39,710 nt of DNA from Bacteroidia bacterium. GTDB lineage: Bacteria; Bacteroidota; Bacteroidia; Bacteroidales; Prolixibacteraceae. The DNA is taken from contig JAPLDT010000077.1 of assembly GCA_026391315.1 (NCBI GenBank), forward strand, positions 1-39,710. Direction: 5' to 3'. This document shows positions 22,850 to 30,601 of the stretch, in pieces; the first letter of the stretch is position 1; the number at the start of each line of letters is the position of its first letter. Below the pieces are notes generated by a model. It had not been told where the DNA came from and did not search any database. It worked only from the letters and a program-made list of their open reading frames with translations. Made by a program: the position numbers and the translations under genes.

Positions 22850-25060
22850 CTTTTTAATTGTTTTCGTGGTTAAATAAAACTTTTGTGAATCTCTATTTTT
22901 GTTTTGTTGATTCCCGATAGACTTGAAATCTTTTGCGCTGATTACAAGTATGGCAGCGGCTTCAGGCATGGTGAATCTGTATTCGCCTTTCCCATTCGTC
23001 CATTGTTCTGCGGCAGTATCTTTCACCCTGACAGAGGCTCCGGCAATTGGATTTCCTGATTTGTCCTTGATAACTCCTGAGATTTCGTTGGGGCTTGCCT
23101 TTGGCTTGGCGCTTGACTGAAGTGCATTGATGTATTGGATGGAAGACTTAGCCGTAGCATTTGTGGGATCCAAATCAAGAATTTCTTTGTAATATTCTGT
23201 TGCCTTACCGTATTCACCCATTTGCATGTAAAGCGTGGCCATAGAACTGTGTGCTTGCATCATCATCTCTTTGTTCTTGGGATCAAGTTTTGCCATACGG
23301 TTGTAATAGGCTCTTGCCGCATCGTAACTTTTGGATTGAAGTGCATTGTATCCGAGGTAACGAAGCGCATCAAAGATCTCGGTAGCATATTTGACAGAGT
23401 CGGAAGAAGCCTTTTCAATCAACGCTGTAAATTTCTGTTTACCGATACCCAGTTTGGAATCAGGATCTTTGGCCGATGCATTTCTGGCGCTCCAAAGGTA
23501 GCCTTGCATCTGATCTGGATATTTGACAATCATCTGGTTTAGTATGTCATCTGCCTTGTCAAACTCTTTTCCCTGGTAGTAGGCTTTACCGATTTGAAGG
23601 TAATTGTCTTCGCTGTCTTTACCTTTTGAAAGCAGTCGCTTCCAGGTTTCAGCAGCTTCGTTGTAGTGTCTGTGAATGTAGAATGTATTTGCTTTTTCCT
23701 GAATCAGATTGGGATCCTCCTTATCAAAAGTAATCGCTTTCTCATATGACTCGTAAGCTTTGGCAAGATCTTTCTCTATGGTATTTACATTGTTTTGCAG
23801 ATCGCTTACTTTAGCTGCAAGAGGCGCCTCGTTTACCTTATCTTTCTCTTTGGCAGCGCCTTTCAAAGACTCATTTTTTTCCTTGACCGCAGTCAGTTCT
23901 GCGTTGGCTTTCTCAAGTTCAACCAGTAATTTAGGATAATTCGGATTCTTTTTGATCAGAATCCTTGCATAATAGATATAGTCTTTTTTCAGGATCCGGT
24001 CTGCCGGAAGAGTGGCAAAAAGACGGTCCATGTAAATGAGGGCCTGAGGATAGTTGCCTTGTTCATAGCAGGAATAACCGGCAATACGGTTCAGGTAAGT
24101 TCTTGATTGGTCAACTGCGAAAATATCCTCAACGTTTTTAATTACCGCTGCATAATTTTTCGAATAGAAAAGAGAGGTGACATAGCGGATCTTTGCAGGT
24201 ATATTCTGATTGGTCAATTTTAGATAAATCTCATAATTTGCTTTGGATTCTTCCAACCTTGCAGCCATTGAGTAAAGCTGACCCAGTTCGCGGTAGGCAG
24301 GTGCATAGTTTTTATCCAGGGCAATTGCTTGTTCGTAATAGGGGATGGCTGCACCAAAATTTTTACCTTTGAAATAGATGCTGCCAATTTTCATGTTGGC
24401 CATAGGTGATTTAACATCAATTTCCTGCGCTTTGTTGTAGTTTCTGATTGCGAGCGATCCATTGTTCACCAGCAGATATAAATCACCGGCTATAATATAG
24501 ATTTCGCCATTTTTTTGGTCAATATTTAACGCCTCACGGATATCAGGCATTGCAAGCGTCGTATCAACACGATCAAACACAATGTATGACTCTGCCAGTT
24601 TGGCTAGGGTATAGGCGTATTCCTGAGGATTAGGGATTTTTGAGACCTTTTTGTAAGGAAGCAAAAAGCTCTTTGCTTTCGCTCTCATTTGAGTTGCTGT
24701 TGCCTGATCGCCTGAATACGAGGCTACTTTTGCCAAACCAACATAATTAAGCGGGTCGTTTGGAGAGATGGAAATTCCTTTTTCGAACTGCTGTTTTGCT
24801 TCTGCTGCAATCACCTTCAGCGAACTGGAAATGGTGTCAGAAAAGAAGTTTAGCATGGTATTTTCGCCTAGTCTGTAATAAATCTTGCTGCTGGGAGCAC
24901 TCTTTGCAAGGTTCTGGAGAATTTGGTCTGCTTTGTCAAATTGCTCATTGTTAGTAGCAGTAATCGCCTCTTCCAATGTTTGGGCTTTCAATCCGGCTGC
25001 ACCAAATACCATTATCAGCATCAGGACAATAGAAATTTTTTTAATAAAACGAGTAATCAT
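22031..25060 (-). CDS. TPR protein read through into ExbB (MotA/TolQ/ExbB proton channel)
   Basis: One uninterrupted 1009-codon frame. Residues 1-26 are a signal peptide (ending GLKAQ). About 30-640 are tetratricopeptide repeats with a charged coiled segment near 380-430. About 655-735 are a carboxypeptidase-regulatory-like (beta-sandwich) domain (SGVIKDKSGNPIAGASVRVK). From M738 (SKNSGSFKKMFESFF) the sequence is a complete ExbB: membrane helices near 753-772 and 797-818, then the MotA/ExbB domain with LIGLIGTVLGMIRAF and ISEALINTAFGITGS. The DNA joining the parts (22850-22880) is AT-rich and looks like a spacer. Either this is a genuine fusion, or a lost stop has joined two genes, with ExbB still made from the ATG at 22849. 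The topology of a full fusion (exported TPR, then ExbB helices) is possible. Confidence 0.85.
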   Translation of the reverse strand: MITRFIKKISIVLMLIMVFGAAGLKAQTLEEAITATNNEQFDKADQILQNLAKSAPSSKIYYRLGENTMLNFFSDTISSSLKVIAAEAKQQFEKGISISPNDPLNYVGLAKVASYSGDQATATQMRAKAKSFLLPYKKVSKIPNPQEYAYTLAKLAESYIVFDRVDTTLAMPDIREALNIDQKNGEIYIIAGDLYLLVNNGSLAIRNYNKAQEIDVKSPMANMKIGSIYFKGKNFGAAIPYYEQAIALDKNYAPAYRELGQLYSMAARLEESKANYEIYLKLTNQNIPAKIRYVTSLFYSKNYAAVIKNVEDIFAVDQSRTYLNRIAGYSCYEQGNYPQALIYMDRLFATLPADRILKKDYIYYARILIKKNPNYPKLLVELEKANAELTAVKEKNESLKGAAKEKDKVNEAPLAAKVSDLQNNVNTIEKDLAKAYESYEKAITFDKEDPNLIQEKANTFYIHRHYNEAAETWKRLLSKGKDSEDNYLQIGKAYYQGKEFDKADDILNQMIVKYPDQMQGYLWSARNASAKDPDSKLGIGKQKFTALIEKASSDSVKYATEIFDALRYLGYNALQSKSYDAARAYYNRMAKLDPKNKEMMMQAHSSMATLYMQMGEYGKATEYYKEILDLDPTNATAKSSIQYINALQSSAKPKASPNEISGVIKDKSGNPIAGASVRVKDTAAEQWTNGKGEYRFTMPEAAAILVISAKDFKSIGNQQNKNRDSQKFYLTTKTIKKMSKNSGSFKKMFESFFATGAILIAFLVAYYLYSSFMGDPVNFEGNNPKGTPLPGNYMGMLYKGGPIVPILMTCILTLFIFIIERAITLAKVKGKNSLDAFVADIQSLTSKDKVEEAIVACDNQKGSLANVVKAGLMRYRDLEKDTTLEKDQKITSMKQALEEASALELPMLSKNMVILSTLASISVLIGLIGTVLGMIRAFAALSQAGGSPDALQLATGISEALINTAFGITGSTLAIIFYNYFSSKIDGFTYKIDEAGFSLTQTFAARIRK

Positions 25061-25078
25061 TTTGGCGAAATATTAAAG

Positions 25079-26047
25079 TTATTTTTTAAACTGTATTATG
25101 CGAATCGGCATGGTCGCTGGAACAAGTCCTGATTTAAGAATAATTCTTTGTCCGCGTTCACCCGATACCCAGGAGATAAAACCGGTACCCAGTCCTTTGA
25201 AGGATTCTCTGGAGACCATGTAAATTTTTCTGGTAAAGGGATAACTCTTGTCGTAAATGGATCCCTGAACCGGAAGATAATAAGATCCGGGACTCAGAAC
25301 AAAATCTGACACCGCGGCAATCTTAATCTTATCTGTAAATGACCGGCTCACTGAATCTTTCCTGTCACAAATCCAGTTGACACTTACCATTCCTATCGCA
25401 CTCTTATTCTTGGCTACATAATCGATCACCTGTTCGTTGCTTTTGACCGAATAAAAATTCGAAGGCAACTTAGCGGGCAGGTTAAATTTTTCTTTGAAAT
25501 AACGAATGTTTGCCGATTTTTCGTTGTCAAAAACAGCAACCATTTTACCCAATTTTGAGGTGGAATTCATCTCCTTCCAATCTGTCATTTTGCCGGTAAA
25601 AATATCGTTGACATTTTGGTAGGTAAAGAGTGAATCCTTGTTTTCTTTGTTGAGAACCAATGCTATGGCATCATAGGCAACAGTAACTGTCCTGACAATC
25701 GTTTGCATATTTAGCAGCACCTCTTTCTGCTGGGCTGAAGGTTCCCATGATGTAACAACAACTTTCACTGAATCTTTCAGGAAGGCGCTGATGAGATCTG
25801 TTTCAGGCATGTAGGTAGGTGTGACGTGAGCGTACTTGTAAATCGCGGTGAAAGTGTAAATTTCAGCATCAACAATGGGCTGAAAGGAGGCATCCGCTGC
25901 AATGCGAATGTTTCCTCTGGTAGGTGTCTCTGTAATTTCACCAGGTTTATTGCTACTACACTGAATAACAAGAACTAACATCAGCATAACAATACTGACT
26001 GCAAGACCAAGCGACATCAAATCCTTCTTCGTTGAAGAGTGTTTCAC
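25079..26047 (-). CDS. PstS-like substrate-binding protein
   Basis: A 322-residue type 2 periplasmic binding protein. After a long N-terminal hydrophobic segment (about 12-29) the sequence has GNIRIAADASFQPIVDAEIYTF, LVLNKENKDSLFTYQNVNDIFTGKMTDW in part, and KSAIGMVSVNWI, all matching the phosphate-binding PstS pattern (domain alternation, then the YPF...Y segment near the C-terminus). Cys30 follows VLVIQ; a Gln before the Cys makes it a poor lipobox, so membrane anchoring through the uncleaved helix is possible. It is 18 nt upstream of the TPR-ExbB frame and no pstCAB genes are near, so it is unlikely to serve a classical phosphate ABC importer. Its place in a TonB cluster suggests a sensory or handover role, which is inference. 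Confidence 0.85.
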   Translation of the reverse strand: MKHSSTKKDLMSLGLAVSIVMLMLVLVIQCSSNKPGEITETPTRGNIRIAADASFQPIVDAEIYTFTAIYKYAHVTPTYMPETDLISAFLKDSVKVVVTSWEPSAQQKEVLLNMQTIVRTVTVAYDAIALVLNKENKDSLFTYQNVNDIFTGKMTDWKEMNSTSKLGKMVAVFDNEKSANIRYFKEKFNLPAKLPSNFYSVKSNEQVIDYVAKNKSAIGMVSVNWICDRKDSVSRSFTDKIKIAAVSDFVLSPGSYYLPVQGSIYDKSYPFTRKIYMVSRESFKGLGTGFISWVSGERGQRIILKSGLVPATMPIRIIQFKK

Positions 26048-26246
26048 TAATTTTAGTTACAAGAGGTTAAAATTTCGATGCAATAATAATAAATCAAATT
26101 TGTTAAAGGGCAATAAATTGCAAGATTCTTATTTTTTTTTTGTGAATGCTAAAATTTCAAATGAGAACAGTAAAAAATACTCGTAAAATTTAGATTGAAT
26201 TTAAATAACCTCATTTATAAGATGTTCGCTGCAAAAATTACCAAGA

Positions 26247-26474
26247 TTACTCTTCCTCAGAATCAAAAAAGTTCTCTTTGATCTTGTTGTAGGCGACAAA
26301 AATTCTGTACACTCCATACAGGAAAAGAGGCGTTGCAAAAATTGCCCTCATGGCGATATCTATGTGGCTGAATAATGGGGAGAAATATAGGATATAAGCG
26401 AATCCGAGATAAAAAAAGATCATCAAGGTACTTACTAGTGTCATAACTTTATCGTAGAGTCTTCTGCTGCTCAT
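26247..26474 (-). CDS. Small two-helix membrane protein
   Basis: A 75-residue protein with two predicted membrane helices (about 11-31 and 40-59), a basic start (SSRRLYDK) and an acidic end (FFDSEEE). It has no known enzyme motif. It is in the same direction as the PstS-like gene, with a 199-nt AT-rich spacer (26048-26246) in which I see no gene or clear promoter box. I think it belongs to the same neighbourhood as the TonB cluster, but its function is unknown. The consistent hydrophobic pattern and the acidic tail favour a real gene over chance. Confidence 0.75.
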   Translation of the reverse strand: MSSRRLYDKVMTLVSTLMIFFYLGFAYILYFSPLFSHIDIAMRAIFATPLFLYGVYRIFVAYNKIKENFFDSEEE

Positions 26475-26523
26475 TTGAAGAGATTTTATAGGTCGTAAAT
26501 ATACAAAATTTTGTTGAAAGGTT

Positions 26524-28620
26524 TTATTTCAACCAACGGTTTAACCAGTCAAAGAAAACCCTTTGCCACAGGATACCATTCTGAGCCTGAAGGATCCAGT
26601 GATTTTCATCAGGGAATAGCAAGAGTTCGGCAGGAATATTTTTTAGCCGGGCTGAATTGAAGGCTCCCATTCCCTGGGTATACGGAATCCTGTAATCCCT
26701 TTCGCCGTGAATAACGAGCATAGGAGTATCCCAGTTTTGAACAAGTTTGTGAGGGGAAAAATTCTTGTAAGTATTTTGAGCCACTGCATTTTTTGCATCC
26801 CAGTAGGAACCGCCATTGTCCCAGTTGACAAACCACATCTCTTCGGTGGTTGAGTACAACGCTTCGAGGTTGAATATACCGCTGTGGGAGATGAAAGCCT
26901 TAAATCTGCCTTTGTGTATTCCAGCCAGGTAGTAAATGGAATATCCACCATAACTTGCACCCACAGCCCCCAATTTGTTCTTGTCAACATAGGGTTCTGC
27001 TGCCAGTGTATCGATGGCAGTGAGATAGTCTTTCATGTTTTGGCCACCGTAATCACCAGAGATCTGTTCGTTCCAGGCTTGTCCAAAGCCGGGAAGCCCG
27101 CGTCGGTTAGGGGCAATGATGATGTAGTTGTTTGCAGCCATCATCTGGAAGTTCCAACGGTAAGACCAGAACTGACTGACAGTACTTTGCGGTCCGCCTT
27201 CGCAAAATAGCAGGGCCGGATATTTCTTCTTCGGATCGAAATGTGGCGGATAGATTACCCACGCACGCATTTTTTTCTTATCGGTTGTGGTAATCCACCT
27301 GCTTTCAACTTTACCGATGCTCAGTTGATCGAGAATGCCTTTGTTGACAGTGGTAAGTGATTTGTCCAATCCGGTTTTCGGGTTAACAAGATAGAGTTCA
27401 GCGGGCTGGGACATTGAGACTTTGGATGCCACGAGATTCTCTCCGGCAGGAGCAACACTTTGATAATTGTGGATACCATCGGTAATCCTTGAGATTTTTT
27501 TTGTGGTAAGATCCAGTTTAAAGATCTCATCGGTTGCATGGATGTCGGATAGAAACCAAATCGTCTTGCTATCGCCCGACCATACCAGATTTTGGACATT
27601 TTGGTCGAAGCCGGCAGAATAATCTTCTTTCTTTCCGGTTACCAGATCAGCTACGAAAAGTCTCACTTTGTCGGCTTCGTAACCATCTCGAGCCATGCTC
27701 TCCCAGGCAATTTTTTTGCCGTCAGGTGAGAATACCGGATTTTGATCGTAACCCATCATCCCTTCTGTCAGGTTACTGGTGGTTCCGGTCTCCAGATTGT
27801 AAATAAAGATGTCCGAATTGGTTGATATGGCATACGCTTTCCCCGATTTCTTCTTACAGGTATATGCCACTCTCTTACTGTCCGCACTCCAGTCGATCTG
27901 TTCGCTGCCTCCGTTGGGTTTAAGCGGAGAGTCATATTTTTCGCCTTTCTGAATGTCAATATGGTTGGTCAAACCGGTTTCCGAGTAGGTAGCAACAAAA
28001 ATGTGCTGGTAAGTGCCATCGCTCCAGGTATCCCAGTGGCGGTACATGATGTCGTCGTACAAGCGGGCATTGGCAAGCGGAAGGTCGGGGTATTTATCGT
28101 GCACATCCTGATCCAGTTTCACAGTTCCAATATAGAAAATATGCTTCATATCCGGGGCATATTTGAAGCCGGAAATGCCATCTTTTACCTTCGAAATTTG
28201 TGTCGGAATGGTTCCGTCAGGATTTATCTCCCAAAGTTGCGGCTCACCTGAGGCGGTCGAAATGTATCCAATCTTTTTGCCATCCGGTCTCCAGGTCGCA
28301 TCTGACTCTTTTTCCGGGGTATCGGTAATCCTTTTGCCGGGTCCGCCATCAACTGAAACCAGGTAAAGGTCCCGGTAAGATTTGTTTTCAGGAATGTTGA
28401 ACCACGTCACATCGTACAATACCGTCTTTCCGTCCGGAGAAACCTGAGATGAACCAACCCGTCCAAATGACCAGAGCACCTCAGGGGTCATCAGGTCAGA
28501 ACTTAGTTTTGGTGTTTCAGGGACAAAGTTTTTTTTGACAGGCAGACTATTTGCAGGCAGACCAGCAATTCCCACCCAAATTGTGGATAAAAGTACCAGA
28601 GCGGTAAAGAATGTCTTCAT
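26524..28620 (-). CDS. S9-family serine peptidase (prolyl oligopeptidase/DPP type), exported
   Basis: A 698-residue exported peptidase. The N-terminal signal (FFTALVLLSTIWVGIAG) is followed by a WD40-like beta-propeller (about 50-420, with recurring SPDGK, RPDGKKIGY and SADSKRVAY blades) and a C-terminal alpha/beta-hydrolase domain. The catalytic triad is visible: S556 in GASYGGY, D642 in IHGERDYRIP and H674 in FPDENHWI. Such enzymes cut short peptides after proline or alanine, or release acyl-aminoacyl residues; the exact specificity is not readable. It stands alone as a transcription unit with a good promoter candidate just upstream (28637-28666). Confidence 0.94.
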   Translation of the reverse strand: MKTFFTALVLLSTIWVGIAGLPANSLPVKKNFVPETPKLSSDLMTPEVLWSFGRVGSSQVSPDGKTVLYDVTWFNIPENKSYRDLYLVSVDGGPGKRITDTPEKESDATWRPDGKKIGYISTASGEPQLWEINPDGTIPTQISKVKDGISGFKYAPDMKHIFYIGTVKLDQDVHDKYPDLPLANARLYDDIMYRHWDTWSDGTYQHIFVATYSETGLTNHIDIQKGEKYDSPLKPNGGSEQIDWSADSKRVAYTCKKKSGKAYAISTNSDIFIYNLETGTTSNLTEGMMGYDQNPVFSPDGKKIAWESMARDGYEADKVRLFVADLVTGKKEDYSAGFDQNVQNLVWSGDSKTIWFLSDIHATDEIFKLDLTTKKISRITDGIHNYQSVAPAGENLVASKVSMSQPAELYLVNPKTGLDKSLTTVNKGILDQLSIGKVESRWITTTDKKKMRAWVIYPPHFDPKKKYPALLFCEGGPQSTVSQFWSYRWNFQMMAANNYIIIAPNRRGLPGFGQAWNEQISGDYGGQNMKDYLTAIDTLAAEPYVDKNKLGAVGASYGGYSIYYLAGIHKGRFKAFISHSGIFNLEALYSTTEEMWFVNWDNGGSYWDAKNAVAQNTYKNFSPHKLVQNWDTPMLVIHGERDYRIPYTQGMGAFNSARLKNIPAELLLFPDENHWILQAQNGILWQRVFFDWLNRWLK

Positions 28621-28636
28621 TGGCTTCTTTTTTTTG

Positions 28637-28666
28637 TAAAAGTAGCATCATTTGAGCGGAAGGCAA
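28637..28666 (-). promoter_or_regulatory. Candidate promoter of the S9 peptidase
   Basis: On the minus strand TTG (28664-28666) and TACTTTTA (28637-28644) are separated by exactly 19 nt, matching the Bacteroidota -33/-7 arrangement with one mismatch in TAnnTTTG. The start codon is at 28620, giving a leader of roughly 10 nt. Confidence 0.45.
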
Positions 28667-28675
28667 TGATTGTTG

Positions 28676-29380
28676 TCAATAATTGATCATGTGTGGTAGC
28701 TCATTCATTTTTCCTTCGTAATCGGTAAACCGGATTTTGAAAAGCGTACTGTGCAGCCCTGCAATTTTATAAGAATTCAGTTTGAAACTAACGTAACCAG
28801 AAGCAGCATAGCTCTTTTGGTCACCTCTGGCATTGTGCCGAAGTTCGAAAATAAAGGGTTTGTCTTTCCCGTTTCCTTCAGAAATGTCGGCAAGATTGAC
28901 ATAATGCAGGGAACCCTGGGTGTAGTATTTGAAGTCGATAGTCAAAATGCTGTCACCGGTCACCCATGAGTCACGAACGATGATTGGATCATGACCAATG
29001 CTGTCGCTGATAGCCGTCGAGAGCGGCAGGATATTCTTGTAGAGGATGTTCTGAACATAGTTGATTTTGCCATATATTGTCTTTGACAAATCTGTATTGA
29101 CAACATCCTGGTAAGGAGCAAAATTGATGAGAATGCGTTGGTCTGGTTTTAGCTCATCCAAGTGGAGGGACTGGTCAAGAGCAACGAATTTGTCCCCGTT
29201 GTCAAGCCTGATCTGAAAGCTGTTTATCCCATCTTTGCTTGTCGATTCTACTACACCAAAAGTGACAATGAAATCACCTATGGAATAGTTACTTTCATTC
29301 TTCTGACAAGAGGTAAACAGGAGGGAGACTGTCAAAATTAAAAGCAGGAAGAGTATTTGAACGCTTAATCGAATTTTCAT
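28676..29380 (-). CDS. NigD-like lipoprotein
   Basis: A 234-residue lipoprotein with a long signal (SVQILFLLLILTVSLLFTSC, lipobox Cys25). The mature part starts with YSIGDFIVTFGVVESTSKDG, has RLDNGDKFVALDQS, then KPDQRILINFAPYQ, and ends in beta strands. This two-domain, beta-rich layout fits the NigD-like proteins of Bacteroidota: an N-terminal OB-like part, then a C-terminal sandwich. Their function is unknown. It is upstream of the S9 peptidase in the same direction, with 55 nt between, so co-transcription is possible, although a promoter candidate lies in the gap. The family call is by recall of the general pattern and is moderate. Confidence 0.75.
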   Translation of the reverse strand: MKIRLSVQILFLLLILTVSLLFTSCQKNESNYSIGDFIVTFGVVESTSKDGINSFQIRLDNGDKFVALDQSLHLDELKPDQRILINFAPYQDVVNTDLSKTIYGKINYVQNILYKNILPLSTAISDSIGHDPIIVRDSWVTGDSILTIDFKYYTQGSLHYVNLADISEGNGKDKPFIFELRHNARGDQKSYAASGYVSFKLNSYKIAGLHSTLFKIRFTDYEGKMNELPHMINY

Positions 29381-29589
29381 GGTCCAATGGTATAGTTACT
29401 ATGAGATAAGAAAGTATATCGGGTAGAAAGGTTGCGTATAAACCCGCTACATTCCGGTTATTTAACTTTATTTTAGATTTTTTAGTGAGCCATCTTGAGC
29501 GTATACTTCACTGCTTAATCTATGTACAATAAAAAATGTTGGTATCTTCGTTGATCGATTTCAGCTTTCCTGAATCTGAATAATTCTAA

Positions 29590-30300
29590 ATGGCACGTGC
29601 ATTTTTGGAGACAATATTTCTTTGCGGAGTAGCATTGCTGGCACTTCTGGAGCTTTTTTACCTTCAGAATTTTGACGCGGACCGGAAGATACTCATCGCA
29701 CAAAAGAAAAAGAGGACTTTCCTGATCCTCCTGATAGCAGGGATTCAGGTCATTCCATTCGTTTATATAATTTCTGTCGATTTCGGGCCAACCGATTATC
29801 ACTTTTGGAAATGGCTGAGTTTCCCGGTAATGCTTTGCTTTGCTTTTTGTGTTTGGCTGTTTATCAAAGCATTGACCGATCTTGGAAAATGGTGGACTCC
29901 CGGACAGGAGCTGAAAGAGGATTTGGAGTTGGTCGAAACCGGCGCCTACCACTATGTGAGACATCCGATGTACCTTGCCCTTTTGGGGATTGCTGTTTGC
30001 CAGGTATTTATGATTCAAAACTGGATTGCCGGCCCGGTTTCCCTGTTGCTGGTAACTCCATTTGTCATTTATCAGATTGGAAGGGAAGAACGCTTGCTTA
30101 CAAAATATTTTGGTGACGATTATAGGGAATACATGCGAAAAACAGGAATGCTATGGCCTAAGGAGGAGAAGATGCCTTTGTTCAAAAAGATCCTTCGGGA
30201 GCTGATAAAAAATACAAAGATATTCCTGGGAATTTTGTGGAAACTGATCGTTAAACTCTACCAAATGAGGCCTTCGCGATCAATGAATAGAAGCCTTTAA
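29590..30300 (+). CDS. Isoprenylcysteine carboxyl methyltransferase-like membrane protein
   Basis: A 236-residue integral membrane protein with four to five hydrophobic segments and the ICMT/PEMT-family C-terminal motif: GAYHYVRHPMYLALLGI (about 119-135, the S-adenosylmethionine-binding RHP.Y block) and, 40 residues on, REERLLTKYFGDDYREYMRKTG (metal/SAM-proximal EE and Y..Y). In eukaryotes the family methylates prenylated cysteine; bacterial members act on diverse or unknown substrates, so the name should not be taken literally. A basic C-terminal extension of about 40 residues follows the conserved part. It is convergent with clpS and overlaps it by 21 nt at the 3' ends. Confidence 0.88.
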   Translation: MARAFLETIFLCGVALLALLELFYLQNFDADRKILIAQKKKRTFLILLIAGIQVIPFVYIISVDFGPTDYHFWKWLSFPVMLCFAFCVWLFIKALTDLGKWWTPGQELKEDLELVETGAYHYVRHPMYLALLGIAVCQVFMIQNWIAGPVSLLLVTPFVIYQIGREERLLTKYFGDDYREYMRKTGMLWPKEEKMPLFKKILRELIKNTKIFLGILWKLIVKLYQMRPSRSMNRSL

Positions 30301-30555
30301 ATCTCTGGCCGACAAGGCTCTGCGCATTGGAAGTAAATCCTTTTTGGAGCCGCGTTTTACTTCGCATTTTTGTTTGTAATGCACCAGGTAGGTACACTGA
30401 ATGGCCTGAACCCGTTCCATGTTGCATACTTCTATAAGGGCGTCAATCACATAATTAAAGGTGTGATAGTCGTCATTGTAAAGTACCAGTGAGTTGCCGT
30501 TTTCCAAACCATCGGAACTCTTGTTTTTATGCCGGACAGACTTGTCAGTATCCAT
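30280..30555 (-). CDS. clpS: ATP-dependent Clp protease adaptor ClpS
   Basis: Delivers N-degron substrates (aromatic or Leu N-termini) to ClpA-type unfoldases. The 91-residue protein has the ClpS core SLVLYNDDYHTFNYVIDALI (the ND binding-pocket motif and helix 1) and CNMERVQAIQCTYLVHYKQK (helix 2 with the HYKGK-like segment), then CEVKRGSKKDLLPMRRAL. The N-terminus is a short charged extension, as expected. The 3' end overlaps the convergent methyltransferase gene by 21 nt. No clpA is adjacent. Confidence 0.95.
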   Translation of the reverse strand: MDTDKSVRHKNKSSDGLENGNSLVLYNDDYHTFNYVIDALIEVCNMERVQAIQCTYLVHYKQKCEVKRGSKKDLLPMRRALSARDLKASIH

Positions 30556-30601
30556 ACTTCAAAACGAATTAATGTTGTGCAGATTTGCAAATAAAACAAA
30601 A

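Noticed and set aside
29515-30018. 167-codon minus-strand frame opposite the methyltransferase-like gene
   Set aside because: It lies antisense to a gene with clear family motifs and its own translation is Lys/Gln/His-rich without any recognisable pattern.
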